Assembly (NCBI GenBank): GCA_036638975.1
Contig: JAVWJP010000004.1
Coordinates: 62,001 to 126,000, forward strand
Origin: JAVWJP01 sp036638975
Lineage (GTDB): Bacteria; Bacillota; Clostridia; Oscillospirales; Ruminococcaceae
Reading direction: 5' to 3'
Length of the DNA stretch: 64,000 bases
The position numbers and the translations under genes are program-made. Below the pieces are notes generated by a model. It saw only the letters and a program-made list of their open reading frames with translations. It was not told the origin of the DNA and made no database searches. Positions 16,327 to 24,615 of the stretch are shown one piece after another; position 1 is the stretch's first letter, and each line of letters starts with the position of its first letter.

Positions 16327-17364
16327 TTACTTGTTTTCTTTGCCGTCCTCGGCATCGTCAGCGCTTTTTGGCTGTAATAAAGCATTTTTTATTTTTTTAT
16401 TTGCTCTGCGGCTAAGCTTATATATAATTACCAGAGCTATGGCAGCGAGCACCGCCCATACAAGAATATACGGCAGATTTACAACTACCCATACAAAAAG
16501 GTTTTGTGCGCCCTGCCCCATATCATACATAGTTTGGCTCAGCCCGTTTTTCATGCGGCTGCCCAGCGTCTTTTGCTCGGTTGGCGTTACACGCAGCACT
16601 TCGCCCACATCAAGCGTAACCGTGCTGTAATCTATAAGATTGTCAAAGGTACGCAGCTGCGATTGGTAATTTTCAAGCTGATAGCGAACCTCAGAAAGCC
16701 GTGCTTCTATAGCTATTACATCTTCGATTTTTTCTGCTTTCTCAAGCAAAACCAAAAGGCGCTCCTGCTCTATTTTAAATGCCTTTGTGCGGCTTTCCAC
16801 ATCTACGTAGTTAAGCGTTATATCCTCCATTGTTTCTTGCTTTGATACAACATTGCTCTGCTCGTTTATCATGCTTACAAGCTCATCTGTTTTGTCCTTT
16901 GGTATGCGAATAACCATATGGGCATAACGCATTTGCGTACCGGCATCTGCCGGCATATACGAGTTGCCGCCGCCCGCACCGCCTGTAACAGAGCTTGTTT
17001 CAAAATATCCGCCAAGCTGTTCCACTTGCTTTGTCACTGCTGCCATAAGAACGTCAAAGGTTTTTGTCTGTGCGTCCATATACACGCGCCGTATAAGCTT
17101 ACGGGTGCTGTCTGTCGGCTGGACAGAAGCCGTTTCTGTTTTGTTTGATATCCCGCCGCCATCTGCATTTTCTGCACCGGCGCTGTTCATTTGTGCTTTG
17201 TCCATAGCAGGTGCCTGCGCGGGTGCAGCCATTTCTGCCGCCGCAGACGACTGTGCAAAGCTGCCGCCTACCTCTGCATACTTGCTGCTTGTCCCGCACG
17301 CTGTAACGGTAAGCATTAAAACTGCCGCAAGAAACATAGCTGTCAATTTTTTTAAATATTTCAC
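16327..17364 (-). CDS. DUF4349 lipoprotein
   Basis: A 345-residue predicted lipoprotein. The signal peptide ends in a lipobox, TVTAC, with Cys about residue 23. A low-complexity Ala/Ser/Gly spacer follows. The DUF4349 domain (about 75-270) includes the stretch RKLIRRVYMDAQTKTF, a coiled-coil-rich middle and DNLIDYSTVTLDV. A C-terminal membrane helix (VVNLPYILVWAVLAAIALVI) and a basic tail end it. I prefer the GTG at 17364, 9 bases after GGGAG, over the TTG at 17373. The family's function is unknown. It appears to be a single-gene unit with its own terminator. Confidence 0.85.
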   Translation of the reverse strand: MKYLKKLTAMFLAAVLMLTVTACGTSSKYAEVGGSFAQSSAAAEMAAPAQAPAMDKAQMNSAGAENADGGGISNKTETASVQPTDSTRKLIRRVYMDAQTKTFDVLMAAVTKQVEQLGGYFETSSVTGGAGGGNSYMPADAGTQMRYAHMVIRIPKDKTDELVSMINEQSNVVSKQETMEDITLNYVDVESRTKAFKIEQERLLVLLEKAEKIEDVIAIEARLSEVRYQLENYQSQLRTFDNLIDYSTVTLDVGEVLRVTPTEQKTLGSRMKNGLSQTMYDMGQGAQNLFVWVVVNLPYILVWAVLAAIALVIIYKLSRRANKKIKNALLQPKSADDAEDGKENK

Positions 17365-17465
17365 TGCTGTCAACTCCCTTGCAATTTTAAGTTTTTACAG
17401 GTTCTGTGTATTTATTTGTACTCTTAACATAACAGTGCAACTATTTATGTGTTTTATTGCAAGAA

Positions 17466-17506
17466 ATAAAAAAATGCGCGAACCGATATAACATCTGCTC
17501 ACGCAT
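17466..17506 (-). terminator. Terminator of the biotin carboxyltransferase operon
   Basis: On the minus strand ATGCGTGAGC pairs with GGTTCGCGCAT (with G-U pairs), followed by seven T residues. It lies about 40 bases after the last gene of the operon. Confidence 0.8.
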
Positions 17507-17545
17507 TTTTATAGCATTTAATTTTAAGCTTTTAGGCGCTATGGC

Positions 17546-18949
17546 TTAGACAGGGTGCACCTTGTTTTTGTCGTCTAAATGCTCTCCGTCTACACCGTAC
17601 TTTTTAAGACGGCGGCTCTCGAAGAACTTAGGTGCAACCTGCGGGAACATTGCCCATGTTAAAAAGTCCTCGTCCTGCTCGTTGTATTTTGCAGGCAGCT
17701 CTGCCCTCATTTTCTCAACCTCAGGCTCAAGCAAATCGGCAGGGCGGCAGTCTATAGGTGTTTCGTCACCCAATATCTTTTTGCGGAAGGCGGGGTCTAT
17801 AGGCGCGGGTGTTTTGCCGTATTCGCCGCGCACAAGCCCTTTAAACTCTTTGGTAACCATCTTGTAGCGTTCGCCCATTATAATGTTAAACACAGCCTGT
17901 GTACCAACAATTTGAGAAGTAGGTGTAACAAGCGGCGGGTAGCCCGAGTCTTTACGCACACTGGGGATTTCTTTTAAAACCTCCTCGAACTGGTCCTCTT
18001 TACCTGCATCTTTAAGCTGTTTTACGAGGTTCGAGAGCATACCGCCCGGCACCTGATAAAGCAGCGTATTTGCGTCAACTCCCATAACCTTAGGGCTGAG
18101 AAGCCCGCTTGCAAGGTATTTTTCGCGCAGCTTTGCAAAATGTGCGCGCACAACATCAAGCTTTTTAAGGTCAAGCCCTGTGTCGTACGGTGTGCCCGCA
18201 AAAGCCGCAACTATAGACTCTGTAGCGGCATGGCTTGTACCCATTGCAAGCGGAGATATTGCTGTATCTACAACGTCAACGCCTGCTTCGGCTGCTTTAA
18301 GTATGGACATGGAAGCAAGCCCAGAGGTGTAATGAGTGTGTAGCTGAATTGGTATTTTAACGTTTTTCTTTAAAGCTGTTACAAGGTCTGTTGCCATTGT
18401 AGGCGTCACAAGCCCCGCCATATCTTTAATACAGATAGAGTCTGCTCCGCTGTCCTCAAGCTGCTTTGCATAGTGCACAAAATAGTCAAGGTTATGCACA
18501 GGGCTTGTGGTGTAGCTTATGCAGGCTTGCAGGTGAGCACCCTCTTTTTTTGTAGCCTTAATAGAGGCTTCGAGGTTGCGTATATCGTTTAATGCGTCGA
18601 ATATACGCAAAATGTCTATACCGTTTGCAACGGTTTTTTGCACAAAGTAAGCAACTAAATCGTCGGCATAATGACGGTATCCAAGCATATTTTGCCCTCT
18701 GTAAAGCATTTGCAGCTTAGTATTCGGCATTCTTTTGCGTATAGTGCGCAGTCTTTCCCAAGGGTCCTCGTCCAAAAAGCGAATACAGGCGTCATATGTT
18801 GCGCCGCCCCATACCTCTGCCGAATGGTAGCCAACCTCGTCCATTGCGGGTAAAATATCGTACATTTCGTCCATAGTCATGCGCGTAGCTATAAGCGACT
18901 GGTGCGCATCGCGCAGGACGGTTTCGGTAATTCCTAATTTTGCCATCAT
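17546..18949 (-). CDS. Oxaloacetate decarboxylase alpha / transcarboxylase 5S-type carboxyltransferase
   Basis: A protein of about 467 residues of the biotin-dependent pyruvate/oxaloacetate carboxyltransferase family. The TIM-barrel motifs are present: LRDAHQSLIATRM, the CIKDMAGL lysine and the metal-binding QLHTHYTSG. It lacks a biotin domain of its own; the biotin carrier is the next gene upstream. It therefore resembles the 5S subunit of transcarboxylase or a split OadA/PycB. Two ATGs (18949, 18946) follow AGAGGAG; the first is used. It is the last gene of a three-gene operon. Which acceptor it uses cannot be read from sequence alone. Confidence 0.88.
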   Translation of the reverse strand: MMAKLGITETVLRDAHQSLIATRMTMDEMYDILPAMDEVGYHSAEVWGGATYDACIRFLDEDPWERLRTIRKRMPNTKLQMLYRGQNMLGYRHYADDLVAYFVQKTVANGIDILRIFDALNDIRNLEASIKATKKEGAHLQACISYTTSPVHNLDYFVHYAKQLEDSGADSICIKDMAGLVTPTMATDLVTALKKNVKIPIQLHTHYTSGLASMSILKAAEAGVDVVDTAISPLAMGTSHAATESIVAAFAGTPYDTGLDLKKLDVVRAHFAKLREKYLASGLLSPKVMGVDANTLLYQVPGGMLSNLVKQLKDAGKEDQFEEVLKEIPSVRKDSGYPPLVTPTSQIVGTQAVFNIIMGERYKMVTKEFKGLVRGEYGKTPAPIDPAFRKKILGDETPIDCRPADLLEPEVEKMRAELPAKYNEQDEDFLTWAMFPQVAPKFFESRRLKKYGVDGEHLDDKNKVHPV

Positions 18950-19002
18950 ATTACTCCTCTCCTGCGGGTTTTTCACCGCTTTAGTTTAGCCTTATGCGGT
19001 GC

Positions 19003-19404
19003 TTACGAAAGAGAAACCAGCGGGTCGTTTGAATTAACCGCGGCGCCCTGTGTAACGTGTACTCCGGCAACTGTGCCGTCACGAGGCGACATAATATCAT
19101 TTTCCATCTTCATTGCCTCTAAAACTACAAGGACATCACCTTTTTTAACAGCTTGTCCCGCTGCAACATTAACTTTTACTATAGTTCCGGGCATTGGTGA
19201 GTTAATTTTTTCGGCTCCTGCCGCTACGGGTGCGGGTGCTGCTGCCGGCGCTGCCGCCGGTGCCGGTGCGGGTGCAGGTGCTGCTGCCACAGGTGCCGGT
19301 GCTGCTACCGGCGGTGCTATAGGTGCGGCGGGTGCTCCTGCGCCCAGTTCTTCTACCTGTACGTCATATACATTACCGTTTACGGTTACTTTCATTCTTT
19401 TCAC
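19003..19404 (-). CDS. Biotin carboxyl carrier protein
   Basis: A 133-residue biotin carrier. The C-terminal biotinyl domain (about 65-133) contains EAMKMEND, with Lys99 the expected biotin site. A flexible Ala/Pro linker (about 22-62, almost only A, P, V and G) joins it to a short N-terminal segment. This is the layout of the 1.3S subunit of transcarboxylase and of the gamma-type subunits of decarboxylase pumps. It lies between the two carboxyltransferase genes and should shuttle the carboxyl group between them. The GC-rich linker is the most repetitive coding stretch in the window. Confidence 0.93.
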   Translation of the reverse strand: MKRMKVTVNGNVYDVQVEELGAGAPAAPIAPPVAAPAPVAAAPAPAPAPAAAPAAAPAPVAAGAEKINSPMPGTIVKVNVAAGQAVKKGDVLVVLEAMKMENDIMSPRDGTVAGVHVTQGAAVNSNDPLVSLS

Positions 19405-19453
19405 AATAAAACCTCCTAATATTTTTAAGAAAATGTTTTTGTATTTTTATATT

Positions 19454-20878
19454 TTACAGCGGTAAATTGCTGTGTTTTTTGCTTAATGTATTCACACGCT
19501 TGCCCGACAGAACATCGAGTGCCGATATTAATACATCGCGGGTATCTGCGGGGACAATGACATCATCTACATAGCCCTGCTCGCACGCCTTGTAGGGTGA
19601 AGCTTCCTCGGCAATATATTTTGCGGTTACCGCCACCATGTCATTATCTGCCGTTACATTGTCGCCCTGCATAATTGCGACGGCTGCTTGCGGCTCTAAA
19701 GCCGAAATTACAGCGGAGGGCCAAGCATAAGTTAAGTCGGCATTGGCACTTTTGCCGGCAAGCGCAATGTACGCCGAGCCGTATGCCTTGCCTGTGATAA
19801 CCGCGACCTTTGGCGTAGTTGCCTCAGCATAAATATGCGCAAGACCCGCAGCATATTTTGCAAGCCCCGCAAGCTCTGCCTCGCCGTCTGCAACAAAGCC
19901 GGTTGCATCTACAAAGCTTACTACGGGTATTTGGTATGCATCGCAAAGCTGCATAAGTATAGAAAGCTTTTTGCAGTTTTTACGGCAAAGTGCGCCGCCG
20001 CGTGTTGCCGCAACACCGCAGGTAAAACCGCCAATGGTGGCTAATGCAGTATACGCGCCTTTTTTTCCGTAGCTTGGCATAAGCTCTACGATACTTCCCT
20101 CGTCAAACACATTTTCAACTATTACGGCGGCATCGCGTGTGTCGCTCTCGCAAGCGGAGTTAAGCGCCTCGGCTGCACCGTCATGTGCGGTGAAGTCGAA
20201 TATAGGAAGTGGCGAAAGGTTGTTTTGCGGCAGCATAGAAACCAAATGCTTAGCTGTTGCAATAGCTTCCTCGGGTGTTTTTGCGGTAATATGTGCAACG
20301 CCCGCATCTGCTGCGTTAGATGCAGAGCCTGCGCCCTTTGCAGCGCTGCCCTGCGCTTTTTCTATAGAAGGAGCGGTAAGAAAATACTCGGCTGTTTCGC
20401 TCATAACAACAAGGTCTGCACCCGCTGCCAAAAGTGCGGCAGTGCCGGCACAGGTGCCTGCAATTACAGAAATTTGCGGCACGACACCGGAAAGGTTGCT
20501 GCTCCAAAGCATCATCTCACCATACGCCGCCAGCATATCGTTGCCCTCGCGCAGCGCACCGCCGAAGGAGTCATAAATGCCGACTACCGGAGAACCTGTT
20601 TTTAGCGCAAGCTCATAAAGCTTTTTAATCTTTGCCGCCTGAACCTTGCCCACAGCGCCGCTTGCATCGGTTTTATCCTGCGCAAAAGCAAACACCGTCA
20701 CGCCCTCAATAGCACCATAGCCTGTCACAACTCCCGCGCTTGCGCCCTCTGCCTTTGCAAAAGCATCAAGCTCGGTAAAGCTGCCCTCATCAAACAACAG
20801 CGATATTCTATCTCGTGCAGGCGAAGCTTTTACCGCCTTTTTGCGAGCGCTTGCCAAAAAATCCATTTTAGCACTCAT
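19454..20878 (-). CDS. Acyl-CoA carboxyltransferase (12S / MmdA-type)
   Basis: A 474-residue protein of the acyl-CoA carboxyltransferase family (crotonase-like double domain). Glycine-rich CoA and biotin pockets are visible (DSFGGALREGNDML, AGTCAGTAALLAAGADL, and in the second half FVDATGFVADGEAEL). It is shorter than the usual 500-520 residues of MmdA or the 12S subunit, with a compact N-terminus. It is the first gene of the operon, behind a good sigma-A promoter. The probable substrate is methylmalonyl-CoA or propionyl-CoA, inferred from the family and the partner genes. Confidence 0.85.
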   Translation of the reverse strand: MSAKMDFLASARKKAVKASPARDRISLLFDEGSFTELDAFAKAEGASAGVVTGYGAIEGVTVFAFAQDKTDASGAVGKVQAAKIKKLYELALKTGSPVVGIYDSFGGALREGNDMLAAYGEMMLWSSNLSGVVPQISVIAGTCAGTAALLAAGADLVVMSETAEYFLTAPSIEKAQGSAAKGAGSASNAADAGVAHITAKTPEEAIATAKHLVSMLPQNNLSPLPIFDFTAHDGAAEALNSACESDTRDAAVIVENVFDEGSIVELMPSYGKKGAYTALATIGGFTCGVAATRGGALCRKNCKKLSILMQLCDAYQIPVVSFVDATGFVADGEAELAGLAKYAAGLAHIYAEATTPKVAVITGKAYGSAYIALAGKSANADLTYAWPSAVISALEPQAAVAIMQGDNVTADNDMVAVTAKYIAEEASPYKACEQGYVDDVIVPADTRDVLISALDVLSGKRVNTLSKKHSNLPL

Positions 20879-20946
20879 TGTTTTTCCTCCATTCCTATAT
20901 AAGCATAAATTTTTAAAAAATTAAAACCAAAATCTAACCACTTTAT

Positions 20947-20975
20947 ATTATACACTTCACTTTTGCAATACACAA
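20947..20975 (-). promoter_or_regulatory. Sigma-A promoter of the biotin carboxyltransferase operon
   Basis: On the minus strand TTGTGT (20970-20975) and a perfect TATAAT (20947-20952) are 17 bases apart, about 70 bases before the first start codon. Confidence 0.65.
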
Positions 20976-21002
20976 GTTTTTTCGCCTCTTTTTTGGCGAT
21001 TT

Positions 21003-21389
21003 TTATTGCTTTTTACTGCAATTTTTACAACCGGTTAAAAATTTGTCAATGTCGGGCATAATTTTTTGCGTATAGCCGAAGCTTTGCAGCTTTTGCCATA
21101 CCTCGGCACTTACGCCTGCGGCAAACTCTGCACGCAAAACACCTCTGGTTGCGGCATAGCTGAGAGCCGCGCGCGTAAGACCGTCGCACAGCTCTGCACC
21201 ATATTCGTCCGATACCCCTTCGGCAAGTATTGTAAGCACCTTTTCGCTCATTACAAACAAACAATAGCCTATCACACCGCCGCAAAAGCTTGCGGCATAT
21301 GCCATTACGTCTTCATCATATGCCACAGCAGAAGAAGCACAAAAGCTGCGCAAGGCTGTTTTGTCCTCTACAATATACATTTCTATCAT
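21003..21389 (-). CDS. Small GNAT-like acetyltransferase-fold protein
   Basis: A 128-residue protein, MIEMYIVEDKTALRSFCASS onward. The central stretch GGVIGYCLFVMSEKVLTILA followed by a helix (ELCDGLTRAALSYAATRG) and FGYTQKIMPDIDKFL resembles the GNAT strand-helix-strand pattern, but no clear acetyl-CoA P-loop is visible. A CKNCSKKQ tail ends it. It is the last gene of the scp/rluB operon. The function is unknown and the fold call is tentative. Confidence 0.6.
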   Translation of the reverse strand: MIEMYIVEDKTALRSFCASSAVAYDEDVMAYAASFCGGVIGYCLFVMSEKVLTILAEGVSDEYGAELCDGLTRAALSYAATRGVLRAEFAAGVSAEVWQKLQSFGYTQKIMPDIDKFLTGCKNCSKKQ

Positions 21390-21433
21390 AAAAATTCAAA
21401 CCCTTCGTTTACAATTAGGCATTTTTTAGGCTT

Positions 21434-22306
21434 TTATTTTATTCTTTTAACAAAGCGCTCGCCCGCAGGCTTTTTTGGTGCACGGTTTTTGCCGCTGCCA
21501 CTGCCCCAGCTTCTTCCGCGCGGTTTTTCAGAATTTTCTTTTTCAGCCTGCTGCTGCAACCCGCTGCGTATAGATGAGCTTAAAGAGCCCATTTCGCCGT
21601 CGGTAAGCTCGCGCCATTTACCCGCAGGCAGCATACCCAAACGTACAGGGCCTATACTTACGCGCTTCAGCCTTGCAACCTCAAGGTCTACAGCCTCGCA
21701 CATTTTGCGAATTTGGCGGTTGCGCCCCTCGGTTATAACTATTTGAAGCACCACGCGCCCCGGCTCTTTGGTAAGCACCGTTATTTGTGCGGGTGCCGTG
21801 CGCACACCGTCTATAACAACTCCCTCGGCAAGCTGTGCCGCTTGTTTGTCGTTTATATCGGGGCGTACAGTAACACGATATGTCTTGTTTATATGAAACT
21901 TAGGGTGCATAACTCGGTTTGCAAATTCGCCGTCATTTGTAAAAAGCAAAAGCCCCTCAGAGTTTCTGTCAAGCCTTCCTATGGGGTACACCCTCTCGGG
22001 GACATCTTTTACAAGCTCCGCCACACATTTTCTGTCCATTTCGTCACTTAAAGTTGTAACATAGCCGCGCGGCTTATTAAGCGCGATATAATAACGCGTT
22101 TTTTTAATGTTTGTTATAAGCTTCTCGCCGTCCACCGCTATAAGGTCGCGGTAAGGGTTTACCTTTTGTCCTATTACGGCAGGGTGCCCGTTTACGGTAA
22201 CCTTGCCTGCCGCTATAAGCTCCTCACATTTTCGGCGGCTTGCCACACCGCTGTCTGCCATTGCCTTTTGGATACGAATGCCATCACTGATTTTTTTTTC
22301 GTCCAT
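21434..22306 (-). CDS. rluB: Pseudouridine synthase, RluB family
   Basis: A 290-residue pseudouridine synthase acting on 23S rRNA. An N-terminal S4 RNA-binding domain (about 10-70, with GVASRRKCEELIAAG) precedes the catalytic RluB/RsuA domain, with the active aspartate in GRLDRNSEGLLL and the block TEGRNRQIRKM. A basic, Gly/Lys-rich tail follows (about 245-290). It lies 20 bases after the dacB-type gene and follows the Bacillus order (scpA, scpB ... dacB ... rluB). Confidence 0.94.
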   Translation of the reverse strand: MDEKKISDGIRIQKAMADSGVASRRKCEELIAAGKVTVNGHPAVIGQKVNPYRDLIAVDGEKLITNIKKTRYYIALNKPRGYVTTLSDEMDRKCVAELVKDVPERVYPIGRLDRNSEGLLLFTNDGEFANRVMHPKFHINKTYRVTVRPDINDKQAAQLAEGVVIDGVRTAPAQITVLTKEPGRVVLQIVITEGRNRQIRKMCEAVDLEVARLKRVSIGPVRLGMLPAGKWRELTDGEMGSLSSSIRSGLQQQAEKENSEKPRGRSWGSGSGKNRAPKKPAGERFVKRIK

Positions 22307-22326
22307 TTTGTTTCCTCTCCGACGGA

Positions 22327-23460
22327 TTAGCCGTCCTTGCCCGTAAATAGCCTCTTTATTGAAAACCCAAAATAATTTGGAGTCTTTGTAAGTTCCCTTG
22401 CCGCCACAGCTTCACTTGCATAAAGCGGAACACGCAGAAGCTCGTTTTTATCCAGTGTAAAAACAACCTCACCCAGCACCTGCCCCTTTTGCACCGGTGC
22501 TGCCACTGCGCGCCCCAACAAAACGCGCGTTTCTATGCGCGTTTTGTCGCCTTCGGCGAGCGCCGCCACGGCGGCGCGTTGGGGCGCGAGCTTTACCGTG
22601 GGCTTAACCCCACCGCCGACAGACAAGCTAAGCGGCGGCATAAATTCGCTAAGGCTTGTAGCTTTAAGCGTAGCAAAGCCATAGTCCAAAAGCCGTGTGT
22701 GCTCATGCCAATCATCGGGGCACGCAAGCGTTACGCATATAAACCGCACCCCGTCGCGCCACGCAGATGAAACCAAGCAACGCCCTGCCTCTTTGGTAAA
22801 GCCCGTTTTTACCCCGCTTGCACCTTTGTAGCTTTTAAGCAGCGAATTATGGTTAAAAAGCACCCGCTTAAACGGCGGGTTGCCAAAACACAGCGTCATG
22901 CTTTTTTGTCTGCATATTTTTGCAAAATTTTTGTTTTGCAGTGCTTCTCTTGCCAAAAGCGCCATATCATAGGCGGTGGAGTAATGCCCCTCTGCCGAGA
23001 GCCCCGACGGTGTAACGAAGGCGGTGTTCACCATGCCAAGCTCTGCCGCACGGTCGTTCATAAGCTTTACAAAGGCAGGCACACTGCCCGCAACTCGCAC
23101 CGCAGCGGCATTTGCCGCATCATTACCCGATGCCAAAAGCATACCTACCGCCAAAACCCTTAAAGTAACACTGTCGCCGGCGGTAAGCCCCATGGACGAG
23201 CCTTCTACGCAAATAGCACCCTCGTCCACAACAAAATACTCGTCTAAATTGTCTTGCTCCAAGGTTAAAAGTGCCGTCATAATCTTTGTGGTGCTTGCCA
23301 TAGGAAGACGTTCGTTTGCATTTTTTTCGGCAATTATTCTGCCGCTTGCCGCCTCTATAAGCACCGCCGCCTTTGCGTTTACCTCTGCGGCATAAACGCG
23401 CAAAGGACACGCCGCAAAAAACACAGCCGCAGCAACTGTGCATAAAACTTTTTTAAACAT
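22327..23460 (-). CDS. dacB: D-alanyl-D-alanine carboxypeptidase (DacB/DacF type)
   Basis: A 377-residue exported serine carboxypeptidase (penicillin-binding protein) that trims D-Ala from peptidoglycan stem peptides. A signal peptide ends near VYAA (about 24). The triads are SxxK at STTK (56-59), SGN in LLASGNDAAN, and KTG in GVKTGFTKEAG. A C-terminal beta domain follows. Clustering with ytfJ and scpAB suggests the sporulation-linked dacB/dacF type, which adjusts cortex cross-linking. Oddly, residues 291-318 are encoded by an 80-base palindromic structure (22509-22588) in the C-terminal domain; the frame stays open through it. Confidence 0.92.
   Translation of the reverse strand: MFKKVLCTVAAAVFFAACPLRVYAAEVNAKAAVLIEAASGRIIAEKNANERLPMASTTKIMTALLTLEQDNLDEYFVVDEGAICVEGSSMGLTAGDSVTLRVLAVGMLLASGNDAANAAAVRVAGSVPAFVKLMNDRAAELGMVNTAFVTPSGLSAEGHYSTAYDMALLAREALQNKNFAKICRQKSMTLCFGNPPFKRVLFNHNSLLKSYKGASGVKTGFTKEAGRCLVSSAWRDGVRFICVTLACPDDWHEHTRLLDYGFATLKATSLSEFMPPLSLSVGGGVKPTVKLAPQRAAVAALAEGDKTRIETRVLLGRAVAAPVQKGQVLGEVVFTLDKNELLRVPLYASEAVAARELTKTPNYFGFSIKRLFTGKDG
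22509..22588. repeat. 80-base four-way-junction palindrome inside the dacB-type gene
   Basis: An outer perfect 11-base-pair stem (CGCGCCCCAAC, 22509-22519, with 22578-22588) encloses three hairpins packed end to end. The first is AAAACGCGC/GCGCGTTTT (22520-22545), 9 pairs. The second is TCGCC/GGCGA (22547-22559), 5 pairs. The third is GCGCCGCC/GGCGGCGC (22560-22577), 8 pairs, with a loop of two. Only base 22546 is unpaired between the arms. Such packing is very unlikely in an ordinary coding sequence. It resembles an inserted palindromic element. Confidence 0.85.
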
Positions 23461-23506
23461 AAAACCACCCGCCTTATAGCTTAGCTATATGACGGATAAG
23501 CTTTTT

Positions 23507-23893
23507 TTATACGGCAGGTGTGCTTTTTTTACCAAATATATCTGCAAATTTGTCAATAACCTCTGGCACCATATTAACCGCACGGTCCATAGAGCCGTCA
23601 AATTTTTCCATTTGCACAAGCTTAACCGTACCTGTCGGCGATATTACAAGGAACGCAATAGGCTGTATAGAAACCCCCGCTCCGCTGCCTCCGCCAAACA
23701 TATCCTTAGGCTTTGCCGTAGGTAAGTCAGAGCCGCCCGTGGCAAAACCAAAGCTGACCTTAGAAACAGGAATAATCACCGTTCCGTCCGCCGTTGTAAT
23801 TTGGTCGCCTATCACTGTGTTCACGTCCACCAGTGTTTTAAGGTTCTCCAGCGAGGTGTTTAAAATGCCCTCAATATGTCCTTCACTGTTCAT
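23507..23893 (-). CDS. ytfJ: YtfJ/GerW-family sporulation protein
   Basis: A 128-residue protein of the GerW/YtfJ family. The conserved features are the start HIEGILNTSLENLKTLVDVN, GTVIIPVSKVSFGFATGG, a Gly-rich GGGSGAGVSI and PIAFLVI. YtfJ is made in the forespore and affects germination in Bacillus. I chose the ATG at 23893, 7 bases after AAAGAGG, over the ATG at 23911. It lies between DUF2953 and the dacB-type gene. DUF2953 and YtfJ also occur together in Bacillus (ytfI-ytfJ). Confidence 0.93.
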   Translation of the reverse strand: MNSEGHIEGILNTSLENLKTLVDVNTVIGDQITTADGTVIIPVSKVSFGFATGGSDLPTAKPKDMFGGGSGAGVSIQPIAFLVISPTGTVKLVQMEKFDGSMDRAVNMVPEVIDKFADIFGKKSTPAV

Positions 23894-23949
23894 AAACATT
23901 ACCTCTTTCATGCGGCACAGCCGCTTTTTTACTTTATCTAAATATCTCT

Positions 23950-24594
23950 CTACTGCTTTGCAAGCATTCTTTTAATAAAGCTCCCTAGCGTTTTAAATAA
24001 AACAGCAACAGCCGCACATAAAGCAATAAGCGGCGTTATAAGCACCCTAAAGCTCAAGTCGAAGCTGCCCTTGTCCACCAAAAAGTCAGGCTTTATGTCA
24101 ATATCGGAGTTGTTTATTTTTATATAGTTTTGCAAGAGCGCGAACGTACCGTAGACATATGAGCTTGTTTTGCCGTATGCTATAGCAGTTTCGGCGGCGT
24201 CCTGCTTTGCCACAGTCATTTTAAGCGTCAATTCCTGCACCCTCAAATCTTTTATAAGCATCAAAACGCTCCCGCTAGCAGCTCTTACCGCATCAAGCGC
24301 AAGCCCCAGTAGCTCCACTAAATCGTCGGGGCTTTTTGGTTTTTTCTTTGTGCTTTCCTCGTCGCTTTTTTGCCCTTTTTTCGCCGCCTTAGCCGCCTTT
24401 TTTGCCTCTTTTGCGGCTTTTTTTGCATCGCGCTTTTTCTGCTTCTCACTTATTTCTGCTTTAGGTGTCACATCAAACTTAAAACACAGCCAGCCCAGCA
24501 AAAGCTTTTGCTCTGTACCAAAAGACACATAAAGCGAAACTGGTATGCACAAAAGCAAGATAAGCCCGCCCACAACACAAACAAACACCGTCAT
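23950..24594 (-). CDS. DUF2953 membrane protein (YtfI-like)
   Basis: A 214-residue protein with an N-terminal membrane helix (about 3-25), a strongly basic Lys/Ala segment (about 50-90, dominated by KKAAK-type repeats) and a DUF2953-like C-terminal region ending in a hydrophobic helix and KRMLAKQ. DUF2953 proteins are encoded beside ytfJ in spore formers and are probably sporulation proteins of unknown role. The Lys/Ala block looks like a flexible or helical linker. Confidence 0.8.
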   Translation of the reverse strand: MTVFVCVVGGLILLLCIPVSLYVSFGTEQKLLLGWLCFKFDVTPKAEISEKQKKRDAKKAAKEAKKAAKAAKKGQKSDEESTKKKPKSPDDLVELLGLALDAVRAASGSVLMLIKDLRVQELTLKMTVAKQDAAETAIAYGKTSSYVYGTFALLQNYIKINNSDIDIKPDFLVDKGSFDLSFRVLITPLIALCAAVAVLFKTLGSFIKRMLAKQ

Positions 24595-24615
24595 AATTTC
24601 ACCATCGCTTCATGT

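Noticed and set aside
20980..21002. CGCC/GGCG hairpin after the small GNAT-like gene as its terminator
   Set aside because: The T-run lies on the plus strand, not on the strand that is transcribed, so it cannot end the minus-strand operon in the usual way.
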